A stretch of DNA of 64,000 nt from Atherix ibis (Eukaryota; Arthropoda; Insecta; Diptera; Athericidae). Shown here piece after piece: positions 22,081-33,329 of this stretch (position 1 is the stretch's first letter; every line of letters begins with the position of its first letter). The notes under the pieces were generated by a model, which did not search any database, was not told the DNA's origin, and saw nothing but the letters and a program-made list of their open reading frames with translations. The stretch is taken from contig OY282609.1 in assembly GCA_958298945.1 (NCBI GenBank), positions 9,282,326-9,346,325 of the forward strand. The letters are read 5' to 3'. Both the position numbers and the translations under genes were made by a program.

Positions 22081-23176
22081 ATATAAGCTTAAATGCGCTG
22101 TTTGGTCATAGATGGCGTGAGTGAGCGTCAGTGCACATTGTCAGCAATTTCGTACAACAACATATGTACATTTTTGCTTTGGTAATCATGTCTAGTTTTG
22201 TGCCAGAAAAAGATCATTTGTGGGAAGTTTTGCTTTTCTGCTTCAATTTGAAGAAGTCGGCTTCCGAATCGCATCGAATGCTCCATAAGCATATGGTGAC
22301 AGTGCTTGATCGTCGGTTCAAAGACGTCAATTTTGACTTGTGGGACAAGAAGCGTGACAATCGGCCTAGGAAGGTTGTGAACCATCAATTGCAGGCTCTT
22401 TTGGACGAAGACGATACCCAATCACAAAAAATGCTCACGGAGCAATTGGGTGTTACTCAACCAGCCATTTCCATGTGTCTGCATGCCATGGGGAAGATTG
22501 AAAAGATCGGAAAATGGGTGCCGCATGAATTGAACGATAGGCAGATGGAGCGACGCCAAAACACATGCGAAATCCTGCTCGCCAGACAAAAAAGAAAGTC
22601 GTTCCTGAATTGGATTGTGACAGGCGATGAAAAGTAAATATATTTCGAGAATCCTAAATGCAAGAAATCGTGGGTTGATCCCGGCCAACCATCAACATCT
22701 TCCCTAAGACCAAATCGCTTCAAACGGAAGACGATGCTGTGCGTTTGGTGGGATCAGCAGGGTATCGTCTACTATGAGATGTTAAAACCTGGTGAAACTG
22801 TCAATGCTCACTGCTACCACCAACAGCTGGCTTATCAACAAAGACATGACAAGACGGATTATCCGCACACGTTAATAATGGTCCAAAACTACTTGGAGAC
22901 ACTCAACTGGGAGGTGCTACCCCACCCCGCTTATTCTCATCAAGCCATTTTCGTCGATGGGCCACGCGCTCGCTGAGCAGCACTTCGATTCTTACGAAGA
23001 CGTCCGAAAATGGCTTGATGAGTGGTTTGCCTGGAAAGAGAAGGAATTTTTTTGGTGTGGTATCCACAAATTGCCCGAGAGATGAGAAAAATGTGTAGCT
23101 AGGCGAGGGCAAGTACTTTGAGTAAATTTGTTTTTGCTTTCTATGGAAAACAGCGGATTAAAGCTTATACACGTGG
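22081..23176 (+). mobile_element. Mariner (mauritiana subfamily), deleted copy 2
   Basis: About 1.1 kb, collinear with the copy at 8.7 kb. The right end is CCACGTGTATAAGCTTTAAT on the reverse strand, followed by TA. At the left, the first ~8 bases of the terminal repeat have been replaced by or merged with a (TA)n run, leaving ATATAAGCTTAAATGCGCTG. Shared sequence with copy 1 covers the 5' leader and transposase. The internal deletions differ from those of copy 1, so the two decayed independently. Confidence 0.92.
22188..23124 (+). pseudogene. Mariner transposase, broken (copy 2)
   Basis: The start is the ATG at 22188 (MSSFVPEKDHLWEVLLFCFN). The N-terminal DNA-binding half is open to 22637 and includes LQALLDEDDTQSQKMLTEQL, KWVPHELNDRQMERRQN and IVTGDEK with the first catalytic Asp. 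A ~30-base deletion near 22310 removed the SETMCRDW part. The next codon, a Trp in the family (GDEKW), is TAA at 22635. Sequence resumes with IYFENP, then LCVWWDQQGIVYYEMLKPGE. Deletions then removed the LLHDN block (second Asp) and the PDLAPSDYHLF block (third Asp). It retains only the first catalytic residue and is inactive. Confidence 0.93.
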
Positions 23177-24523
23177 TATTATTAATATTTTATTTTAGTT
23201 AATTACGAAAATTTTCTTGCACCTTTCTTTTCTCCATAAAATATTAATTTAACTGGGGCAACACCCACAAAAAAAATTTCAAATTGCACCACATTTCGAA
23301 CTGAGATTTATGACGACATTTTTTGTTTGTTTGTATTCGTTTGTGTACGTGTACATGTGTGTGGTCTCTTGATTAAAATCAATACGATTTTCTACACTTT
23401 TACTATCGTTGATTCATTTTATAGCGGATAATTTTTCTTTTATTTTTATCTATTCGATTGTACTTTTTTTTAAATTTTATTTTAAAAAATTCAAATTCCA
23501 TTCAGACGATAATCAAATCTACGACCTTTAAATCAGATTTAATTTTTGAAATTCTTTAATCATAAGAATGTGGTGAACCGAGTCGTATCTTCTCATAATG
23601 TAGCACATATATCGGCTATGGATTACCCCACTGATGGAATTCCGAAGAGGATGGTTGAGCCAGACCTCAAGACGTGCCAGAGTATATTGTCGAAGACCTT
23701 AGAGTCATGAAGACGTCTGCTTTTTGGCGGCGGATGTCGATACCGAATTCCATTCAGAGTTACCAGAAAAAACCACACTTGAAAAAAAATCGATTTTCTT
23801 TCGCCAATACTTTTGAATATTGCATAAATATTTTAGTTTTTTTGTAGTTTTTAATTCTATTTCAATTCGTTTTATATGGCTCTTCTCAAGCAAATAGTTA
23901 TTATTATTCTTTTTTGTATATATCTTTTTTATGAGTATTTATATTTTCGCTCAACTAATATTTACTACTTTGGAATTTCTGAAATGCTGGGGCACTTTTA
24001 TTAAGTTCAGACACACCATTTTGGTATTTTTTTTATTTTAAGTTATTGGAATAATAATAAAAAATTAAATAATCATAAAAAAGATTTTAGTTTTTCGTTG
24101 TAAAATTCCTAAGAAAATATTTTTGTTGCTGAATTTTTTGAACAGTAACTTTTTTTTCGTAGTTGGTTTTTTTTCTTTCAATTTTACTATTTAGTCTCTA
24201 TAAAAACCAATTCAAATTATATTTTTTTAATATGTATTATTATGTTAAGTATTATAGTTTTTAATAATTTTTTTAAAGAATTTGTTCGGACCAATTTTTA
24301 GAAAACTTTTTGTAGGTAAAAATTTTCTTTGAAAATATTTTTCATAAATGTTTTTTTTTTGGAAAACTTTGTTCCGAAGATTATTTTATTAAATTTTACT
24401 ATCAAAAGCATAAACTGTGCATCATCTATTACATAACCTTAAAGAAGAAATAATTCGTTTTTCTTATAAATTTTATTATATAAAAATTATTTTATTATTA
24501 AAATTTTCTACATGTTAAAATTA
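23177..24523. other. AT-rich stretch with a GC-richer patch
   Basis: No gene is supported. Positions 23560-23740 are GC-richer (GTGGTGAACCGAGTCGTATC and onward) but carry no long frame or motif that I recognise; it may be an old insertion. The remainder is AT-rich. Confidence 0.45.
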
Positions 24524-24775
24524 CACAGTGTGCCCAAAAAATAACCGAACTTATTTTTAAATCATACAATATGCAGCGCCAGCTATTGAAAATTTGCGGC
24601 ATTAAAAAGATACATTCATCCTCTTTCAAACGCACCTAAATTCATGTAAATCGGATGACAGATGTGAAAGTTACAGCAATTTCAATAAAAAAAAAGTGTG
24701 CTAATGTTACAATAGATGGCGCTGCATGTTGTATGATTTAAATATAAAGTTCGGTTATTTTTGGGACACACCGTG
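24524..24775. mobile_element. MITE, Tc1/mariner type, TA-flanked
   Basis: A 252-bp non-coding element between TA dinucleotides (24522-24523 and 24776-24777). The left end CACAGTGTGCCCAAAAAATA and the right end, reverse-complemented, CACGGTGTGTCCCAAAAATA match, and the match continues for about 75 bp with few differences (through AACCGAACTT, AAATCATACAA and GCAGCGCCA). Long inverted ends, TA duplication, small size and no coding sequence define a MITE mobilised by a Tc1/mariner transposase. No related full element is in the window. Confidence 0.92.
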
Positions 24776-26035
24776 TAGTCATATTTATTAAAACTAAGAA
24801 AATTATTTCCAGTCAAATTTCAGGCTCTTAGTCTATAAGAGTTCAGGCTCTTAATTACCATAGAAAATCCCCTAAAATCACTCACAAATAATAATAAACA
24901 AACAATAAAAATCTAACAATTAATAAATTATTTAAATTTGCTATTAATTTTTAATTATTTTAAAAAAAAAAAAAAAAAAGAAAAAAAACCATTATTATTT
25001 ATTAAATAAGTCCTTCGCTCAAATGACCTCAATTTTATTTACCTACAATAATTTATCATATTTAATTTCTTTTTTTACAACAAATCCAAAAAGAATGCTT
25101 TGAAGGAAAAAAATATCTGCTCTACTTTTTGTTGTTGAAATTTTTCAATGATTTTTTTAAAAAAAACAACAACACCAACAACAAAAAACAAGAAATATTA
25201 TTCATAAAATCTATTAAATTTATAAAATAATTTACTTTTAGCTATTGTAGAAAAATAAAAAAATGTTAAACTAAATCCATTTAAGAAGACTGCGTGCGTC
25301 TTAATCACCCACAACAAAAATAACAATGCATCTGCCTTTAAAGTTGAAGTAATTTTTCATCGAGTCTCGAAATGAAGGTGACGATAAGCAAACAACCAAA
25401 CAAACGAGTCTCATTATTACACCATAATTCAAACACAATTAATTGTCAATATTTTCTGTTTCTCTCGTAATTAGTTTCTTTCTTAAGTCTTGAGCTTTTA
25501 GCATTATTTCTAATGTTTTTAAATTTATTCCCTTAAAAACTAAAACAAACTGAGTAATACGTTAAAAAAAAAGCTGACATAAATTACACAACCTTGACTT
25601 ATGTCAGTATTGGTAAAGGAAAAAAATATTTATACTCGAAAACACTTGTTTTAGTTTTGTTGTGAAAAAAAAATATAGTTCAATGGAAAAACCCAAAAAA
25701 GGAAAAAAAAACAATAACAATGTACTTTTTTTGGAGAGAAAAAAAATTAAATAGGTACCCCCCTTTTTGACATAATAGAAAATCATTAGATAAAAATAGT
25801 CCTCCATCAATTCATTGGTTGATAGTTTGGAAATGGGTTTTTTCTTTCTTTAAAAATGAGTTTTTATCAACAAAAAAATATTTTTTTGGTACTATTTTCT
25901 CTAAAATAAATTAGAAATACTTAAAATCTAACAAGAAATTTTAAATAATTTTTCCATAACATTTTTTTCTTAAAAAATTTGAATAATTTTGAGATATTTT
26001 TTTTCGCTTTAGAAAATTTTAAAGATAAACTGTTG
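24776..26035. other. AT-rich non-coding stretch
   Basis: No gene or repeat unit was recognised. Poly-A runs occur at 24960-25000 and a short GC-richer stretch at 25290-25440 has no frame. Confidence 0.5.
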
Positions 26036-26640
26036 TCTACTTCGTAGTTTGGAAAGTAAAGCTCTGTTATTTAATAATTGTTAAATATATATTTTATTTA
26101 AATTCATATTTATTTAGATAGAAATTTGCCATTTTATATTACAAATAAATTAATTATTGCTTAATAATATATTTCATTTTTTTTTTTAAATATGTGCGCT
26201 GTTTTAACACAAGCTTTGAACGCTGATTTTTGTGGTAGTCAGGTTTCGCGATTTTTCGAACAAAATTTTCTTCAGTGATGGAGCATGTTTTTTGCTCAAT
26301 AAATACCTCAATAAGCAAAACTGCCATATGTGAGGCTCTGAAAATACACTACTGACTGTGAAGCAATTGTGTTCGTGAAAGAAGACTGCATTTTGGATTA
26401 AAGAGATCGTTACTGTAACCTGACCGTTATGACCACATGACGACCAATTTCTTTTTGACCTAAACTTAAAGAATTTAATCTTGACCATATGTGATTTTAA
26501 CAAAACGCCGCTACAAGCCACACAAAAAGACTTGTTATTTCGAGGATTGGTGGTGATATCAATTAGCATTCAAGATCGTGCGATTTGACGTTGTTGGTGT
26601 TTTTCTTACAAAGCTACATAAAAAATCACATTTAAATCAC
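26036..26640 (+). mobile_element. TE-A relic with transposase remnants
   Basis: The left end carries CGTAGTTTGGAAAGTAAAGC. About 150 bp later TTGCCATTTTATA appears, as at other TE-A left ends. From ~26260 the plus strand translates, with frameshifts, as FSDGACFLLNKYLNKQNCHM (family FSDEAHF...NKQNCRIWG), GSEN and later pieces matching the block before RSCDL. The first catalytic Asp codon is recognisable but the rest is degraded. The copy runs straight into array G, which hides its right end. A minus-strand frame of 121 codons over the same bases is only the shadow of this relic. Confidence 0.7.
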
Positions 26641-28520
26641 AAAGATTTTTTTGGAAGAATTTTTGTTTACGGATTTTTTTATTAAAAATTATCCTTGTAC
26701 GATTTTTTTTTGCAGAATTTTTTTTTGAAGGTTTTTGGATAAATTTTGGAAGATTTTTGTGTAGAATTTTTTTTGGAGAATTTTTGCAAGATCTTTTTTA
26801 GTAGTTTTTTTTTTTGGAAAAATATTAACAAAAGATTTTTTTGGAAGAATTTTTGTTTACGGATTTTTTTTTTTAAAATTGTCCTTGTACGATTTTTTTT
26901 GGAAGGTTTTTGGACAAATTTTAAAATTGGTTTTTTGGAAGATTTTTGTGTAGAATTTTTTTTTTGAGACTTTTTTGCAAGACGTTTTTTGCAATAGTTT
27001 TTTGGAAGAATTTTTGTTTTATAATTGTTCTTGTACGATTTTTTTTGGAAGGTTTTTGGATAAATTTTGGAAGATTTTTTGTGTTCAATTATTTTTTGAA
27101 AATATTTTTTGGCAGATTTTTTTTGAAAGGCCTTTTTGGATAAATTTTTTGAAGAGATTTTTTTAGAAGATTTTTTGTGTACGATTTTTCGGTATTTATT
27201 TTGGCAGATTTTAATTTTGAAAATTCTTTTTGGAAGATTTTTTTTAAGATAAAGTTTATAAAAAAATATTTTAGGACATTTTTTCTTGCATAAATTTTTT
27301 AAAATAATTTTTTTTGGAAGAATTTTTTGTGAAAGATTTTTTTGGAAGATTTTTTGTGTACCATTTTTTTGAAAGATTTTTTGTGTACGATTTTTTTGGA
27401 AGAATTTTTTGTGTACGGTTTTTTTGGAAGATTTTTTTGCGTACAATTTTTTTGAAAGATTTTTTGTGTACGATTTTTTTGTGTACAATTTTTTTGAAAG
27501 ATTTTTTGTGTACGATGTTTTTGGAAGATTTTTTGTGTACGTTTTTTTGAAAGATTTTTTGTGTACGATTTTTTTGAAAGATTTTGTGTACAATTTTTTT
27601 GAAAAATTTTTTGTGTATAATTTTTTTGGAGAATTTTTTTTGGTTAAAAATTTTTTTTTTTTATAAAATGATATTTTTCGAAGAATTTTTTGTGTACGAT
27701 TTGTTGTGTACGATTTTTCTGGAAGAATTTTTTGTGTACGATTTTTTTGTATGCAATTTTTTTTAAAGAATTTTTGTGTACGATTTTTTTGGAAGATTTT
27801 GTGTACAATTTATTTGAAAAACTTTTTGTGTATGATTTTTTTGGAAAATTTTTTTGTGTATAATTTTTTTGAAAGATTTTTTGTGTACGATTTTTTTGGA
27901 AGATTTTTTGTGTACGATTTTTTTGGAAGATTTTGTGTGCAATTTTTTTGGAAAAATTTTTTGTGTATAATTTTTTGGACAATTTTTTTTCGTTAAACAT
28001 TTTTTTTTTTTATAAAATGATTTTTCTGGAAGAATTTTTTGTGTACGATTTTTTTGTATGCAATTTTTTTGAAAGATTTTTTGTGTACGATTTTTTTTTA
28101 AGAATTTTTGTGTACGATTTTTTTGAAAGATTTTGTGTGTACGATTTTTTTGGAAGATTTTTTGTGTACGATTTTTTTGGAAAATTTTTTGTGTATAATT
28201 TTTTTGGACAATTTTTTTTGGTTAAACATTTTTTTTTTTTTATAAAATAATTTTTTTGAAGAATTTTTTGTGTGCGATTTTTTGTATGCAATTTTTTTGA
28301 AAGATTTTTTGTGTACGATATTTTTGGAAGATTTTTTGTGTACGATTTTTTTGAAAGATTTTTTGTGAACGATTTTTTTGGAAGATTTTTTGTACAATTT
28401 TTTTGAAAAACTTTTTGTGTATGATTTTTTTGGACAATTTTTTTTGGTTAAAGTTTTTATAAAATGATTTTTTTCGAAGAATTTTTTGTGTACAATTTTT
28501 TTAGAAGATATGTTTTGAAA
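26640..28520. repeat. Minisatellite array G, ~27-bp unit, open on both strands
   Basis: About 70 units of GATTTTTTGTGTACGATTTT plus TTTGGAA. Because the unit is a multiple of three, both strands stay open for long stretches: KKIVHKKSF-type peptides on the minus strand (up to 303 codons) and GRFFVYDFF-type on the plus strand. These are not genes: they exist in several frames, lack normal composition and drift with unit length. Longer periods are present: a TATAAAATGA block recurs at about 27662, 28011, 28241 and 28458, and the left part repeats a GAAGAATTTTTGTTTACGGA block at 26654 and 26844, with a variant at 27005. Confidence 0.95.
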
Positions 28521-28543
28521 GAATTTTTTTTGTAAAAATATAA

Positions 28544-28715
28544 GTGGCTTCAAATATATGTCGGGCAGTGTTTGTAACCAACAAAAATTATCCGCAAGAA
28601 AATTATTCGTTAAACTGTTGGTGGATTCAAACAGTTGTCGGCCACTATACTCGTCTGTTACCAACAAAAATTATCCGTGAAAATATGTGTGGTTCCAAAT
28701 AGTTGTCGAGCAGCG
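28544..28715. repeat. Short tandem array H, ~83-bp unit
   Basis: Two and a half copies of a unit with GTGGATTCAAACAGTTGTCG and ACCAACAAAAATTATCCG; the latter phrase is at 28577 and 28660. It adjoins array G but is unrelated in sequence and is less AT-rich. Confidence 0.8.
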
Positions 28716-29284
28716 TTTAGTTAAGACACAATAAATATTGTTTCCGAATTCCGGTGAACTCATGTCCTTACGAGGGCGAATTCACACTCTTTCCGAAGAC
28801 AGAAACCATAGTTAATGTCACCCGTGTGGTGAATAATAATCAATACGATGACATGCGTTGTTAGGTGTTGGCCGTGTGGTGAATAATATTCCATGCGATG
28901 TAAAATGTTAAGTCTATATTTTAATGGTTGTTATTCCTACTAAACGGTAATCCGATCGTAAGCAGAAACTTGGACAAAATTTAAATCATTTAAAAAATAA
29001 AAATATTTTAGGCAAATTTTGAAAAAAAAAATATTTACGTTAACACAATTTATGTAAGAAAGGAAAAAAACGGACGCAAGTAATTGACAAAAAAAAATCC
29101 TTCCCGATTTTTATTTTCTTTTGTGTTAATAGCCCCTCGATAAGTTTATTTAGGTTCGTGTTTAATAAATGAACTGTTAGAGAAAGAAGACACATCCTGC
29201 CCCCGCCAACGCCATATTACGGCGTATCATAAAATGTCACTTAAATCGGTCGTTTGCTTCCTATCAGAGTCAGTCGGCCGGATC
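28716..29284. other. Mixed stretch, no gene seen
   Basis: Positions 28740-28910 are GC-richer and contain the phrase CCGTGTGGTGAATAATA twice (near 28822 and 28870). No frame or element could be assigned. The rest is AT-rich until the GC-richer segment that follows. Confidence 0.4.
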
Positions 29285-29602
29285 AGAATAAAAGGAGTCC
29301 GGTTTTACTCGTACTCGTATTTTTGCTACTCTTACGAGCACGATGAGGTCTGGCAGTGCTGTCCATCTGGCTAAGGTTCTCGTTTATACGAGCCAGTACG
29401 AGCATGTGCGCCCTTGAACGGAACAGTTGTGCTGAAAGTGTCGTTAATGCATTTTATTGCACGAGTATTCGCGCTTTTCGACCCCCACCATACGGTATTG
29501 TACGCTTCTGTTCCGGCATTACCATAGATCGTGGCAATAAATTAGGAATTGTGCGCTAGTATTCCTATGCGAATGGATGTGTTTTAATTAAACAGTTCAA
29601 TA
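29285..29602 (+). promoter_or_regulatory. Candidate promoter and non-coding first exon
   Basis: This segment has roughly even base composition in very AT-rich surroundings. GAATAAAAGGAGTCC near 29286 resembles a TATA box, TTTTACTCGTACTCG follows 15-25 bases later, and CAATAG|GTAAGC at about 29602 fits the splice-donor consensus well. No ATG-led frame of note lies between, so it would be a 5' untranslated exon. Against this, no partner acceptor or coding exon was identified downstream and it could be an unrecognised transposon piece. This is inference from motifs only. Confidence 0.25.
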
Positions 29603-29778
29603 GGTAAGCCTTTCGATTTTTGCACATGTGTGTGTGCATGAACGTCTATTAAATTATTTACGCGGTCTTTAGTAACTATAGAGTAGCTTCTTATGTGTTA
29701 GTTTGTTATCTTAAATGACTTTGCCAAGTTTGACTTTTTATTCCATGACGACATGTACACAAACATGATTGGTTATTC

Positions 29779-31335
29779 ATTTTATTGTTTGGAAAGTATA
29801 ACTTTGTCATTTAACAGCTGGTAAAGATATTTATCATTAAAGATAATATTTATTTAGTTTCATCTATGCCATTTTGTATTATAAATAGATTATTTATCAA
29901 ACTATGCGTAAAAAATTGTAATTTTTTTTTGTTGGAAATTATAAAAACTTTCAATAATTAATGATGATTCTGTCGAAGCTAAAATTTTTATCAACGATGA
30001 GCTGAATTTATGCATATCGGATATGCTAATAGGTAAAATAATCACAGATGGGGCTTTGAAAATCCACAAGTAACTATGGAGAAGCCATTGTATTGGCGAA
30101 AAGTTACTTAAAGGGTGTGTTTTGTTCTGAATGTGTCATTGGCCAGTATTTATTTGAAAGTGAAGAAGGCGAGACTTTTTTTTGGCCTAAACTTATTAAA
30201 GAGTTCAATCTGGATCATATGTTGAATCTAGATCATACACAATAATTATGGCTTTTATGCGCGCAAAATCTCCCAGAACGCATAATTTCCAGATTTGGTT
30301 ATGTCAATTTGCCTCCAAGATCGTGTGATTTGCCACAATTGAATTTTGTTTTTAAGCCTTTATTAAAAAATTATGTTTATGAAAATAATTTTTAAACTTT
30401 AGAACATTGGGGCTCTGAAAACCCACAACTGAATGTGAAGAAGCAATTGTAATTGCGAAAAGTGACTCCATTTTGTTTTGAAGGTCTCATTGGCCCAAAG
30501 ATACCGTTATTTAATTTTTTTTTGACCTAAACTTGAAAATTTTAATCTAGACCATATGTGATTTAAAAATGACGGTCCCACAAGCCACACAAAATGACAA
30601 ATTATGGCTTTAATGGGTAAAAAGTTCCCAGAACGTATAATTTCCAGATTTTGTTATGTCAATTTGCCTCCAAGATCGTGTGATTTGCCACAATTGAATT
30701 TTTTTTAAGACTTTGCTCAAAAATTATGTTTATGAAAATAATTTTTAAACTTTAGACCATTGGGGCTCTGAAAACCCACAAATGAATGTGAAGAAGCAAT
30801 TGTAATTGCGAAAAGTGATTCCATTTTGTTTTGAAGATCTCATTGGCCCGAAGACACCGTTATTTAATTTTTTTTTGACCTAAACTTGAAAATGTTAATC
30901 TAGACCATATGTGATTTAAAAATGACGGTCCCACAAGCCACACAACATGACAAATTATTGCTTTAATGCGCAAAAAGTTCCCAGAACGTATAATTTCCAG
31001 ATTTGGTTATGTCAATTTGCCTCCAAGATCGTGTGATTTGCCACAATTGAATTTTTTTTCTAAGACTTTATTAAAAAATTATATTTATGAAAATAATTTT
31101 TAAACTTAAGAGCATTTTAAAACCAATATCCGTCCGGTCATGGCTAAATTATTGTTATTAGAAATTTTAAAAAATTCAAGTCCCATAACTAGTTTAATGG
31201 CAATTATATGAAAAAACTTATATTTATTAAATAATGGCAAAATATTTTTAATATAAAAAAATTAATACTTAATGAAAATCTAAATTTTAAATATATTTGA
31301 ATTAGTTTTACTTTCCAAAACTTAATTTGGATAAT
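29779..31335 (+). mobile_element. TE-A relic with internal triplication
   Basis: The left end reads TTATTCATTTTATTGTTTGG and the right end, near 31335 and reverse-complemented, TTATCCAAATTAAGTTTTGG. Inside, the plus strand translates as GSEN-like and, near 30270, PERIISRFGYVNLPPRSCDL with FVKPLLKNYVYENN-like sequence after it, which is the C-terminal catalytic part of a DD41D-like transposase. The segment from ~30040 is present three times in tandem (TGGGGCT at 30049, 30408 and 30761; periods 359 and 353 bp), with copies two and three nearly identical. The third catalytic Asp is replaced (QLNF where the family has PLDF). It is inactive. Confidence 0.75.
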
Positions 31336-32459
31336 TTTAGTTATTTATGATTTTAAGTATATTAACCCGTATGCATATGTGTTCGTTGACAGGTAAAAAT
31401 TCCCAGCGTTCAGTTCACCGTTTATTTTTGGTTTCGTTTTTTTTTTTTTTTTGCTGTATTTTAATGTAAGTAAACACGTTTAGTGCAAAGGGGATCGATC
31501 ACACTATTAATGAACTGTGAATAGGCGAGTGTGTGGAGACCCTCGACGACTGTTATTGCCTGGCCACTAGACTGTAAACAATAGCAATGATAAGAAAATT
31601 TTTACTATTTTTTGTGTTTATATATATTAGACAGGTAAGAGCTCTACTTTTCGTGAGAGACCATTGTCACGTGTAGTCGACGAGAGGTTCTGCTCAAGCA
31701 CACTGACTTGTGTAGTCAACGGTTGGCTTTGGTCGAAAGAAGGTCTCACAGAATCGTCAGACGATCAAAAAGTAAAGTTGGCTGAGACCACGTCAGGCTA
31801 TCTAGACCACGTCACATGACGGTGTATATGTGCAAGTATGCATAAGAAAAAAATACAACTTTGGAGACTGTGACGATAATAACAATATTGAGTAAATAAA
31901 TCAAGAACAAAATCCTACAAAATATGTTGGAGTGTGTACCGCCTGGCCTGGCGGCACTCTCCGAATAGCATTGAATAAATTTTCGCTAATAAACCGATGG
32001 TGAGAGTGTAAATAAATTTTATATTATCTTCGATTATTTTACCTGCATTTATAGGCACATATGTATAGGTTATCAGGGACAACAAATATAATAACCAAAA
32101 TTGTAATACGAAAATGCAAACGAATGTGGTGACTAAGGCTTTGTGTGTTAGTTAGTATGTACGATTTTTAAATGAAGACGAATGAGTATAGGAATGGAAA
32201 AGAAAAATAAAAGAAGGAGAGAAAAGAGTATAGAATAAGAAAATAATTGTAAAAAAAAAGAAAGAAATGAACACAGCCACTAAGTTTGCGTTCACATCGG
32301 AAGAGAATGGCTAACGTTCGATTCGATTCTAGTTGGCCTGGCACAGGTAAGTACTGGCACACGTATATTCATGCAGTAAGTTTCTCCTCACAGTATTGCC
32401 AGATCAAAATACTTTTGATTTATTTTCAATTACGTGTACACTTATTAAAAGATATTTAA
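31336..32459. other. GC-richer unclassified stretch
   Basis: Positions 31480-31990 are much less AT-rich than their surroundings. They contain donor-like CAG|GTAAGAGC near 31634, duplicated phrases (GTGTAGTCGACG/GTGTAGTCAACG and AGACCACGTCA twice) and a small hairpin (CCGCC TGGCCT GGCGG near 31938). A second donor-like site, CACAG|GTAAGT, is at about 32345. There is no long frame and no recognised element. It may be an LTR fragment, non-coding exons or old single-copy DNA. Confidence 0.3.
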
Positions 32460-33210
32460 TAATAAACAACTAAAGGATTATTCAATTTGCGCATCGGAAA
32501 ATAAAGTTATATTAAACATATTTATTATTTAGTTTTTAATTAAATTTTAAATTAATTATATTACTTAAGTCTTGCCATTGTGGAAAAAAAATTAAATAGC
32601 TAGTATAAGTTTGCAGGACTCGATCCTTTTGAAGTAACTTCTGAGGACTTTTTTTGCATATTTGGTGTTGTAATTCTCCAAATGTGTAAAAAAGTCATCT
32701 GAAATTGGTCATTACTTGATGGATATTAGTTTTTAATTGCTCTTAAGTTTAAAGTTTATTTTAGTAAATTTTCACTTTTATATATCATCCCAAAAAAAAA
32801 AAAAATACAACGTCGTCAAATCGCACGATCTTGGAGGCCAATTAACATCACCCGATCTCGAAATTATGCCGCTTGGGAACATTTGGCGCAATAAAGTCAA
32901 AATTTCTCTTGTTGTGTGGCTTGTGGTGCCATTTTGTTTAAACCATTAATTAAAATCTTTCCGTTTAAATAAAAACAAATGCACGTTTAGGGATCTGTCC
33001 TTCCTCATTTTTTAAATAAATACGGATTAATGACACCTTTAGGTCAAAATATATACCAGAAAATCACTTTGATTTCTGAACAGTTACTTGCGGGTTTTTA
33101 GAGCCCCATATATGGCAATTTTGCTTATTTATGTATGTATACACCGTATGAGAAATGATTCTCATCGCTGAAGGAAATTTGCCTATTACAGCGTGAAACG
33201 TGACTTTGGC
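32460..33210 (-). mobile_element. TE-A relic with transposase remnants, minus strand
   Basis: Read on the minus strand from 33200: FPSAMR/FSDENHF-like sequence, then INKQNCHIWGSKNPQVTVQK (an unusually clean stretch), then KNEEGQ, GATSHT-like pieces, and finally IGDVNWPPRSCDL-like sequence near 32830. The end near 32600 matches the C-terminal KRIESCK-type tail seen in other copies. Frameshifts and stops interrupt it throughout. It is the best preserved middle part of the family here and the closest guide to its transposase. Confidence 0.75.
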
Positions 33211-33329
33211 AAAATTACCACCCTTGTATAAAGTTTATTTTATTTTTAGGGCTGCCCAGCGATAAAATAAAATTGAATAATTATGATGAAATCTAAAAAT
33301 AGAATATAGAATGCTTTAGAAACAACACC

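Noticed and set aside
26204..26569. 121-codon minus-strand frame
   Set aside because: It is antisense to a TE-A transposase relic on the plus strand, whose conserved blocks explain the open shadow frame.
26682..27593. 303-codon minus-strand frame, Lys-rich
   Set aside because: It is the translation of a 27-bp minisatellite, with comparable open frames on both strands; no non-repeat protein sequence is present.
31929..31962. Hairpin around CCGCCTGGCCTGGCGG as a terminator or RNA element
   Set aside because: The stem is short and imperfect, and there is no transcript context to support a role.
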